DNA of 64,000 nucleotides from Pyrenophora tritici-repentis. Lineage: Eukaryota > Ascomycota > Dothideomycetes > Pleosporales > Pleosporaceae. Under the pieces are notes generated by a model. That model was not told where the DNA came from and ran no database searches. It saw nothing but the letters and a program-made list of their open reading frames with translations. Shown here in pieces: positions 55,831 to 64,000 of this stretch; the stretch's first letter is position 1; each line of letters starts with the position of its first letter. The DNA lies in the NCBI RefSeq assembly GCF_003171515.1, contig NC_089394.1, positions 496,001-560,000 on the forward strand, in the 5' to 3' direction. Both the position numbers and the translations under genes were made by a program.

Positions 55831-57588
55831 TTATGCATTGGCGTGTGTCGTCGGCATTGAAACCGGTGTCATTATCTCCGGAGGTATTCCGGTTGGCGCT
55901 GGCGGGTGTAGCGGTTCCTGTTGCACACGTCTAGGTAGTGCGATGGAAGAACGTGCTCGAGCGGCAGACTGGGCGAAGAACTGCTCCAGTGTCTCGCCCC
56001 TCTCGAGCGCCTGGAGCTGTTCTTGTTGGAACTCTTCAAGAACTTTCGTTTCCACAGGCTTCGGGTCATAGTATCTGTATACCATCTCGCCCTTGACTCC
56101 AGGTAGACCAGGGGCCCTGTAGGTGGCTTCACCATTTTGGTAGCTCTCCATGGTGGAGACGAGACGTTTCCCACCGCCGCCAGGGAGATCGATCACGAAG
56201 GATGGCATCATGAAGCCAGACAGCTTCCCCCGAAGCTCCTTGTCAAGGTCGATAATCTCCTGGAGAGGTGTTCGGAGATCTTCGATGCCCTGCACCATAT
56301 CACATTGGTAAACGTAGTAAGGTTGGATGTTCATGTCCGCAAGCGTCTTGATGAGGTCCAGAAGCGTATCCTTGTGGTTGTTGACTCCCTTCAACAAGAC
56401 TGACTGGTTACGCACAATGACACCATGCTTGAACAGCTTGTTTGCGGCCAGTCTCGTGATCCAAGTGATTTCGTTGGCATGGTTGATGTGAGTATGTAGG
56501 CACACTTGCTTGCCCATTCTAGTTTGAAAAACAACGTTAGCAATTATCACACGAGCAGCGAACAGGGACAAAAACTTACTCTCGGCCTTTGTTAGATACT
56601 TCGATCAAGGCATCAGTCCAAGGATCGGCATCATCGAGAATACGACCCGGTGCCACGGCCAGTCCTTTCGAAGCCAATCGAATACGTCTGATATGGGGGA
56701 TGTTGAGAAGTCTGTAAACGATTTCCTTGACGTGATCTGGTTGCAAGAAATACGCGTCACCACCTGAGACAACGATGTCCTGGAGGGTCTCGTCTTTCTC
56801 AATGTGCTGGAATACGACTTCCCATCGCTTTCGACTAGGCTTTTGTGGCTTCTTCGACACAGTGTCGGTATTTGCGCCGACTGCATACGAACGCGTACAG
56901 AAGCGACAGTAGACAGGACAGATCGAGGTCGCTAAAAACAAAGCTCTCCCGGGATAACGATGGACTAAACCTGGGACAGGGCTATCGTCTTCTTCGTGCA
57001 ATGAGTCCAGCTCTAAATGCTTATGGTCTGGAATAATGCCACTTCTGAGAGGAAGGAACTGCTTGCGGATTGGGTCGTCCAAAGGCTTGGTCCAATCAAC
57101 AAGTGACAGGACATGTGGGGTCAAACGGATGGCCATTGGCGCCAACTTGATAGCAGCAATCTAATCGCAGCGTTAGCATCATCTTGATATCACGTTAGAC
57201 AGTTACGTACCGCTTCCTCAATAAAATCATCCTTGGTCCGAATTCTCCTGAGTTGAGCATCCTTTGAGGGCTCTAGTCTATCTGGCAGGGCTTCGCGGAG
57301 AAATTGATAGAGCCTGTGCTTATCTGACACGGTATTGCGGAGCTGCGAGAATCAGTATCGAAGGAAATAGTGTGGCTGCATTGCAGCTATACAACGCTAC
57401 CAACGCACCTGCCACCGGTAAGAGATGAATTCGTCACTGGATACCTCCTTCCAAGAGGGAATATGATCCCAATATGGCTTCTGATGTTCGAGGGTCGATT
57501 GACTTCTATGCTGCTGTAATAGAGGAACCAGGCGAGGAGGGCTCAACCGAAGGGGCTGGCTCCTGGCCAAGATCTTCGAGAGAAGCAT
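55831..57588 (-). CDS. L-lysine 2,3-aminomutase (radical SAM, PLP), mitochondrial-type N-terminus
   Basis: Exons 57588-57409, 57342-57211, 57160-56580 and 56518-55831 join in phase (introns of 66, 50 and 61 nt), giving 526 residues. The radical-SAM cluster motif is CxxxCxxC in 'SICPVYCRFCTRSYAVG'. Also present are 'DIVVSGGDAYFL' (SAM-binding GGD/GGE-like), 'CLHTHINHANEIT' and 'FVIDLPGGGGKRL', whose Lys in PGGGGK holds pyridoxal phosphate in bacterial enzymes. The enzyme interconverts L-alpha- and L-beta-lysine. The bacterial C-terminal zinc-ligand segment is replaced by a Pro-rich tail. The first 35 residues are basic, Ser/Leu-rich and lack acids ('LLSKILARSQPLRLSPPRLV'), fitting a mitochondrial presequence. 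Confidence 0.93.
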
Positions 57589-59072
57589 GACTGCGTACTA
57601 CAAGACGATGGAACACGTAAGTGACAAGATGGTGAAAGGGAAAGGAAGTTGGATGAAAGGAGGAAGGAATTGCAGCGTTGGGAAGCTCTGTTTATCGATC
57701 TCAACTCATGTTGTGTCACCTAGTTATATGTTGCTGGCGTCATTGTCGATTCGAGGAAGGGGCGATGTCAACACCATTTACGGTTGCAGCAAGGATAGCT
57801 GCTTCTTTGGTGGGCCTTCCTGGGTTGGTGACCCTTCTCCACATAGTTGAACACGGCCAGAGTCTGATTCGCGGATAGGATTAAAATTAAAACTACGACG
57901 CGTTGGAATGGGAAAATGGTGTTGACTTGTTCATTCCCCAGGGGTAGAAAAAGCGATTTCGATATATAGAAGATACTTGTAGTGTGTGGAGGTTAGAAGT
58001 TGACGAGGAACTCCACGGCGCACATGGGGCTTAGCAGAAATGTGGCGGCCAATGGCGGAAGCGGGGAAGGTTGGCCGCACTGGGAGTAAATTAAAATTTT
58101 GGTAGACTCATATCGTGTGCTGGGGTACGAGTTTGACGGATGATTCTGGTGTAGCGGCGATGATCAGACATCCAAGGGAGTCAACAAGCACAATAGGACG
58201 TCCTATACTGGCTGGAGTTGTGAACCGATATGCAACCAGGACTTGCTGCCATGCTTCCAGGGCGCCGACCCCACGGGTCAGTCAAATCCAAAATATGCAG
58301 AGTAGCGCCACGCTGAAGGCAGACTTGGTAGTACATGTGCGCCCCAAGCGACGGCAAGGGTTGGTCATGGAGCGGCGTTGCACCCGAGGAACCCATTTCG
58401 ATTGACCGCCACAACATGGCACGCCCAAACAATGCCGGCGCCGGTATACCTGTACCTAGGTACTGTATTGGTATGTAGGGACAGAGTGTGCCAATATGGA
58501 TGTGATCGGTGTAAAGGGGTCGGTAGATGACAATGACGACGATACGGCCCGTACCGCGCGTGTGACAGTCATGGCAAACCAATCTGGCGGGCCGGCACAG
58601 ACTGATTAATCAAGTCAAAGGTGAGCGAATCGTCGTACGTATGGCGCGGTGAAATTCTCCGCTACGAGTATGTGCAACCGTGCAGCCGCCCACACTAGTA
58701 GCGGGAGGCTGGCCCGGCGGGAAGCTTGAAGCTTGGAAGTTCCACAATCCATCGCCCACTTGCTGTTTCTGTTCCTATCACGTGTCGAATGAAGCCTTGG
58801 CTCAACTGCATCTCAACCTTGGTTCTCGACTCAACGAAAATATCGGTACCAGACTTCAACTCAATGAGTCTGCTTATCAACCTTGGATGGTACTGCACTT
58901 GCCTAGAGACTGGGGAGGATAAATATTGCGCAGTTCTGTTCCTACTTCAATGTTGTACTAGTTGGTCTTGTGCGCCAAGGCAGTGACATCACGTGCAGCC
59001 CCTCCACTACGACAACAAGACTCTTGATCCCATCGCGACGACCCTCCCCTCCACACCACTATCGCTGCAAAA
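57589..59072. other. Divergent intergenic region
   Basis: Promoters of the aminomutase and Get2-like genes. Short frames on both strands show no domain; no gene supported. Confidence 0.5.
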
Positions 59073-60136
59073 ATGGCCGACTCTTCTGCCCCCGCGCCTG
59101 GCGCAATCCCCGGCGAGTCTCCTGCTCAGACCAAAGCTAGACTGAGAAGGGAGCGTCTTGCAGCAAAGAGCGGTGCCTCTCGCCTGCAGCAGATCACGGC
59201 GCTACAAGGTGGACCGCCCAAAGATATCAGCGAACTCGAGAAAGATATACCAGGTACTACATCCTAATCTTGCGTAAAATTACGTCCGCGGGGTGTTAAC
59301 GTTTTTTCACTCCTCGGTGCGTGTGGGAACTGACGGCTAACCGCATTCTAGTCCAACCCGCGACTACCCCGTCCCAATTCACTCCTTCTGTGTCTGGAAC
59401 GGCGACGCCAGACCCGGATGTAGTAGACATTTCCATTTCACAGCATCACTACGCGCCGGCATCTCAAACCCGTCTTCCGTCGCCTTTTGCTTTCGATGGT
59501 AATCAATCTGGCCCATTCGGTCCTGGCCAAGCCTCGGACCCGTCGCAGGACCCCATGATGGCCATGCTCCAGCAAATGATGGGCGCGGGAGCGGGCGGTA
59601 TGCCTGGTATGCCCGGTATGCCTGGCGCTCCAGGTCAGGCAGGCGCACCACCTGGTATGCCACCAGGTCTTGCCAGCATGTTCTCTGCCATGCAGGGCGG
59701 TGGTCCGGCTGAACCCACACCAGACCAATCTTCGGCTTGGGTCTGGCGTTTGGTGCACTCTATCTTGTCGCTCTCCCTTGCGTCCTACATCGTTCTGAAA
59801 ACTCACTTCACCGGATCCAAGTTATCACGCGATAACATGCCGAATGATGATTGGGCCACCCAATCTACCCCTACGGACAACTTTGCGCACTTCTTCTATA
59901 TCTTCGCTACCTTCCAGGTGGTCCTACAGTCGACACGCTATTTCATTGAAAAGGGTCAATTACAGGGCAGCGGAATCCTCAGCACCATTGCCGGCATATT
60001 GCCCCAGCCATATTCGGGCTACGTGAGAACCGTAGGCAGGTACAGCGTCATCTACAGCACGGTTGTGAGCGATGCCATGGTGGTAGTATTTGTCCTAGGC
60101 GCCGCGAGTTGGTGGCGAGGCGCTGCGGTCGCATGA
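59073..60136 (+). CDS. GET2: GET complex subunit Get2-like (tail-anchored protein receptor)
   Basis: Exons 59073-59253 and 59352-60136 join in phase across a 98-nt intron (GTACTA...TTCTAG), giving 321 residues. The N-terminus has the basic amphipathic helix of Get2/CAML, 'KARLRRERLAAKSGASRLQQ', which recruits the Get3 ATPase. A disordered Gly/Met/Pro-rich linker follows ('GMPGMPGMPGAPGQ' repeats). The C-terminal half holds three predicted membrane helices ('RLVHSILSLSLASYIVL', 'FAHFFYIFATFQVVLQ', 'STVVSDAMVVVFVLGAASWW'). With Get1 it inserts tail-anchored proteins in the ER membrane. The layout and motif match the family well; overall sequence similarity between fungal Get2 proteins is low, so I keep some reserve. 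Confidence 0.82.
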
Positions 60137-61058
60137 AGTTGTGTACTCATCCACATAGATAGAGTAATGGTATAACCAGCAGCCCCTTGCCCGGTTGTTT
60201 TCGATGCAACGCTACATTGGTCCCACATTGTTTGTATCGAGCAGCGAGTCGACACCTCGATACGATATCACAATCCGGGACAGGCGGACATTACACACAT
60301 GTCAGTGTCCACGTGAGGATTCCTTTTTTCCCTCATGTGCAACCTGTGCTCACTAAAAGCGGAAAGAGTCACATTGAATGTCCATCACCGTCACTACGGC
60401 ATCCGCATCGTGGATGCACGTCATACCATGGTCACACGATGCACAATCCCAAGGCCTGCAAGTCTCGCTCCTGTTTCCTGCACAAACTTACGGCACGTAA
60501 ATTCTATGCGTATCATGATCGGTACGTTTGCAGCACTGCTGCGAGATGTCACAAGATCATTTGTTGCTCTGCCAGGCGCGCGGAATTGGGCGACGGTCCG
60601 CACATGGCAGCTGGCATTTGTTGGGCAGCCAGGGCCCGCTTGGACGGTTACCGACATGATTACCTGAGCAACATACATCGGTAGGAGTTAGACGCATCCT
60701 GCATTTTCGTTTTTGTTCTCGCACGCGGTGACAAGGGCATGCAAGCAAGCGCGTATACACTGAAAGCCACCACCGGTGTACCTTCCTTGTGCAATGATCA
60801 AACTCATGCGGTCCTGTTTGCTCAGCCACCTGTCAAGACTGTAGCTTTGCCAGGCATTAGGGATGATATCTTCGATATTCCGTGTCGAATGCCTCTTTGT
60901 TTTCACGAATGGCCGACTGGCGTTTCACAAATTTCGTAAGAGTGCGCATCCTAATATGCATACGAGTCATACTTGAGACGTGATGCTAGCGCTTTCTCTT
61001 GTATGATTGCACTGCATTCGCTCAATATGTCGCCCATGATCGCGTACCCGACGGGGCG
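60137..61058. other. Convergent intergenic region
   Basis: Lies between the Get2-like and PTH2 stop codons; about 0.9 kb without a supported gene. A 165-codon plus-strand frame (60187-60684) has no domain and is Cys/His-rich without pattern. Confidence 0.5.
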
Positions 61059-61707
61059 CTATAGCAGCTTGAGATGCCCAGTGACTTGATCTATGACGCT
61101 CTTGGGTGCCGGACCAATGCCTAGAACTGTCGCACTCCCGCTCGCGATCTGTGTCCGCCCAGCATCGTGGATGATATGTGCCACCAGCCCCAGGCTCAGT
61201 GCTTGCGCCTGCAACAGCTGCATATCGTCTTCGCTCTTGACCTGCAACGCCACCTTCGCTTGGCCTAGCTTCTCCCAGCGCTTTAGAATCTCGGAGTTGG
61301 GCGAGTGGCGAAGAAAGTGCTTGTAGCAAGCCAGTGTTGCGTGTCCGCATTGTGCGCCAATCTTGCCTATACTCTGGTTAGGAGACGTCTTGTCGAGGAA
61401 GCCCAAGCCCTGCCATACCCTTTGTCATGCCGAGATCTGTTCGAACTACAAGCACCATCTTGCATTCCTCGTTGTGGTCTGGGAACTCTGTCGGTGTGGT
61501 GCCGTCGTCCTCGTCTTCGTCCTCGCTTGACTCGTCTTCTGAGTCATCGACCTTTTCTTTCTCAGACCGGGTCGACTGCAAGATGGGACTACCGCCGAAG
61601 AAGCCCAGCGATTTGGCTTGTCCCAGCATGTAGCCCGTAACGCCCGCGAGTATGGCGCATGCGGCTGCTATGTTCGCAGTTGAGGGCTGGGAGGGTTGAT
61701 CTGCCAT
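61059..61707 (-). CDS. PTH2: Peptidyl-tRNA hydrolase 2
   Basis: Exons 61707-61419 and 61366-61059 join in phase across a 52-nt intron (GTATGG...CTAAC...TATAG), giving 198 residues. Residues 10-35 form a membrane helix ('ANIAAACAILAGVTGYMLGQ'). An acidic Ser/Asp/Glu linker follows, and then the complete Pth2 domain: 'CKMVLVVRTDLGMTKGKIGA', 'QCGHATLACYKHF', 'LGQAKVALQVKSEDDM', 'HIIHDAGRTQIASGSATVLG' and 'IGPAPKSVIDQVTGHLKLL'. The enzyme releases peptides from prematurely dissociated peptidyl-tRNA; membrane-anchored forms sit on mitochondria. It is divergent from a mitochondrial ribosomal protein gene, with 253 bp between start codons. Confidence 0.96.
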
Positions 61708-61960
61708 ATGTGCGGTTGTTGATGTAGCATTCGGTACTTGTTCATGTAAAGCAATCTATCCCCTCAAGCGACTGTGCAGGGAAAAATGTAGCGTCGTAGT
61801 CGCAAGATTGCACGTTGCATGTTGCCCGCAATTGTAGAGCTAAAGTACGGCGTTGGGGTCTGTGCTGAGAATATCACGAATTTGCGGACTACCGAGCATA
61901 ACGGCTCCCTACCCACCACCACCAAAGGCACCGCCGCTACCCCTTCCACCGCGATACCTT

Positions 61961-63427
61961 ATGCCTCCCTGGTGTCAATTGCTAAGTGGGCGTATTCCGG
62001 CCCAGGGTCTGGTGCTCCGCTCTGCACAATCAACGCAGCGGACGTATGCGACGGCGGTGACGGCATCCGTGCCCGCGCCCGCTGTTAAGAATCCTCTTAC
62101 ACGACGACGCGGCGGCGACCTCGGCCACCATCTTCCCAAGGATGTCATCCCGAGAGATGCCTATATTCCCCCATACCCGTATGGCGACCACCAGCTGTTC
62201 AAGCAGGCCAACAAAGGTCTATATGGCCACAAAAGGATTCGCTTCGGCAACAATGTCTCCAAAAAGACAGAGACAAAGACACGGCGGAACTGGAAGCCCA
62301 ATGTCCTCCAAAAGAGCCTGTACTCGGTCGCGTTGAAGAAGAAGATAAAGCTGGTCCTTGCCAAGCATATACTCAAGATAATAGACCGTGAAGGTGGCCT
62401 AGACGAGTACCTGCTCAAAGACAGCGAGGCGCGCATCAAAGAGTTAGGACCCATGGGATGGGCGCTGCGATGGACCCTGATGCAGAGGCCTGAGGTTATT
62501 GATCGACTGAGAGCAGATGCTGCTGCACTGGGCCTAGACCAGTCAACAATTGACGAGCAATGGCCTACGCCAGCCATGATAGCCGAGCAGAAGGCTGCAC
62601 GACGCACAGTCACGACAGACGTCGAAAATTATAATCCGGAAGAATACGTCTTCGCCGATACCGAAGAACAAGTAATGTGGGAGCCAAGAGAGGAGCTAGA
62701 AAAGACAAACGGACTCAAATTTGGCAAGAAAGCCCAATCCACGGAATACAAGAGGGCAATCATTGCTGCCGAACGCTATATCCGCCGCGGTATGGTAGAC
62801 AGTGTAGAGGAAGGTATCAAACTGGCCTTCATACGAGCCAAAGAGCGCGAAGAGGCATTCAATGCCAACATGACCAGTTTCTCCGAAAAATTGGAAGCAA
62901 TGGACTTCACCCCCGAGGATCTGCAGGATATCAAAGAGCGCTTAAAGCGACCCAAGATGTCAGACTTGAATGCTGCTAGGCTTCTCCACAATGAACGGAA
63001 GAAGAAGGAACTTGACGAGGCGAGTGGTCTGGAAGACAGGAATGCAGCAGACACTGCCCTTGAGAAGGAGAGGGCAACGGCGATTGCTGCTCAGATCGCC
63101 GAAGCTGGCGGAGAAGAAGCTTATCGCGCCCAAAGAAAAGCCGAGTACGCCCAGATGATCAAAGAAGCTGAGGGTGCTTCTACAAATGAGGCATTGGATC
63201 CTGAACGCCGAGAATATCTCCAGATGGCCATGCGCAAGGCAGACATAGCCATCAGAGCCAAAGCCGAAGCGTCCGGTAGCTATGCAAAAGCCAAAGCAGC
63301 ATACAGGAGAGGATTGTATGAGGAGTTCGGCGACCCAAACGAGTCTTCTAATCGCGCATCGAGAGACGAAATGCTTGCTGATGGTATTTCCTGGGACGCC
63401 ATCGTCAAGTCGAGTAACAAACGATGA
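61961..63427 (+). CDS. MRPL24: Mitochondrial large-subunit ribosomal protein bL28m
   Basis: Single exon; the frame is open from 61853 but the first ATG is at 61961, giving 488 residues. The first 35 residues are basic and Ser/Gln-rich ('LLSGRIPAQGLVLRSAQSTQ') and end in 'RTYAT', a typical mitochondrial presequence. The bL28 domain follows: 'QLFKQANKGLYGHKRIRFGN', 'NVSKKTETKTRRNWKPNV' and 'ALKKKIKLVLAKHILKIID'. The C-terminal 300 residues are a charged helical extension, much longer than the yeast protein (258 residues) but usual in filamentous fungi. It functions in the 54S mitoribosomal subunit. Confidence 0.92.
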   Translation: MPPWCQLLSGRIPAQGLVLRSAQSTQRTYATAVTASVPAPAVKNPLTRRRGGDLGHHLPKDVIPRDAYIPPYPYGDHQLFKQANKGLYGHKRIRFGNNVSKKTETKTRRNWKPNVLQKSLYSVALKKKIKLVLAKHILKIIDREGGLDEYLLKDSEARIKELGPMGWALRWTLMQRPEVIDRLRADAAALGLDQSTIDEQWPTPAMIAEQKAARRTVTTDVENYNPEEYVFADTEEQVMWEPREELEKTNGLKFGKKAQSTEYKRAIIAAERYIRRGMVDSVEEGIKLAFIRAKEREEAFNANMTSFSEKLEAMDFTPEDLQDIKERLKRPKMSDLNAARLLHNERKKKELDEASGLEDRNAADTALEKERATAIAAQIAEAGGEEAYRAQRKAEYAQMIKEAEGASTNEALDPERREYLQMAMRKADIAIRAKAEASGSYAKAKAAYRRGLYEEFGDPNESSNRASRDEMLADGISWDAIVKSSNKR

Positions 63428-63775
63428 AGAGAGCCTGTCTCTCTAAGCTTGAGTAGACGGACGTGCTATACGAATTAAGCTGTTCTACCATCGTTGTTTT
63501 ATGTACATTGAACTTGGAATAACAGTATTCCACAACAAATTCGTTGGTCGTTTACCACACTTTTTCCTTTTCTTATCCCCGACTTGTGCTTCTCTTTTTG
63601 ATCAACATTGGTCAAAGTTACTGTGTACTCTCAGGCTTGCGCTTACCCGCGCCATCACTTCTAAAAGGCTCCTACGAAGAGTTCTCGCGATTTGAATGGT
63701 TCAATTCATGGTCTCACTACATTACTAGGGACGTGAACTATGCTAAGAGCACTTGGAAAAACACAAGCACCGATC
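63428..63775. other. Convergent spacer
   Basis: Between the bL28m stop codon and the stop of the partial gene at the window edge. T-rich 3'-UTR-like sequence, no gene. Confidence 0.5.
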
Positions 63776-64000
63776 TCAAAGCCCTCTAGCCAACTTGGCC
63801 GCCCTCTTCAGTCCCGAACCCGGTCTCACATCACCAACCCACATACTCTGGGCATCCCCATCGATCCCTTGCCTGGCCTTTTCAAATGCCTCCTCAATCT
63901 TACCCCTCAATCCACCTTCCTCATCCACTCCACTCTCCTTGCCCCAAAGCTCTAGCGCCCTCTCCATATCACCGCACGCAAAGATAAACTCGCCCAAAGC
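63776..64000 (-). CDS. C-terminal part of a gene running off the window
   Basis: The last 74 codons of a minus-strand frame ending at 63776 and open to the window edge. It contains helical, charged sequence such as 'GEFIFACGDMERALELWGKE' and 'IEEAFEKARQGIDGDAQSMW', then 'GSGLKRAAKLARGL' and stop. The first stretch resembles a tetratricopeptide or similar helical repeat, but that is weak. The 5' part is not in this window. Confidence 0.6.
   Translation of the reverse strand, partial: ALGEFIFACGDMERALELWGKESGVDEEGGLRGKIEEAFEKARQGIDGDAQSMWVGDVRPGSGLKRAAKLARGL

Noticed and set aside
60187..60684. 165-codon plus-strand frame after the Get2-like gene
   Set aside because: Composition is irregular with many Cys/His/Arg, there is no domain, and it lies in a convergent 3' region.

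Overview
The window reads as nuclear DNA of a filamentous ascomycete (Pezizomycotina; by overall gene content probably a Dothideomycete of the Pleosporales type, which is inference). The reasons are short introns of about 45-65 nt with GTAAGT/GTACGT-like donors and CTAAC-like branch sites, alternating strands with no operons, and families typical of these fungi: a PTH11-type receptor, a fungal LIM-binding regulator, a fungal 6-16 (IFI6) protein and BAHD-like acyltransferases. I assembled about 30 protein genes, most spliced. For almost all of them I checked reading phase across every exon junction.

Left part (1-24 kb): a SnoaL-like small protein; a large disordered protein with a Cys-rich C-terminal domain; two small coiled-coil genes; a 130-bp foldback transposable element (MITE) with a 6-bp target duplication; a damaged or oddly spliced basic-protein gene; a SET-domain protein; a 37-residue zinc-ribbon ORF; a tRNA-like relic; signal peptide peptidase; a disordered protein; a frameshifted PTH11-like receptor pseudogene; an RCC1 protein; a 6-16 family protein; and a probable nucleotidyltransferase-fold protein.

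Middle part (24-42 kb): a formaldehyde-dehydrogenase-like zinc enzyme, a cyclophilin and an Rqt4/ASC-1 zinc-finger protein. These are followed by a dense run of oxidoreductase genes: BAHD-like acyltransferase, SDR, FAD monooxygenase, myo-inositol oxygenase, aldo-keto reductase, KduD-like SDR, sorbitol/xylitol/idonate-type zinc dehydrogenase and an IolG-like Gfo/Idh/MocA dehydrogenase. The last five look like a catabolic cluster turning myo-inositol through D-glucuronate and L-gulonate toward central metabolism. They are arranged as divergent pairs sharing promoters. This is the most interesting system in the window.

Right part (42-64 kb): mostly housekeeping. It holds cytosolic leucyl-tRNA synthetase, a small membrane protein, a broken orphan gene, V-ATPase subunit B (eight exons including a 20-nt micro-exon), a PtaB/Adn1-like LIM-binding co-regulator with a long poly-Gln tract, a mitochondrion-directed lysine 2,3-aminomutase, a Get2-like membrane protein, peptidyl-tRNA hydrolase 2, mitochondrial ribosomal protein bL28m, and the 3' end of a gene that runs off the window.
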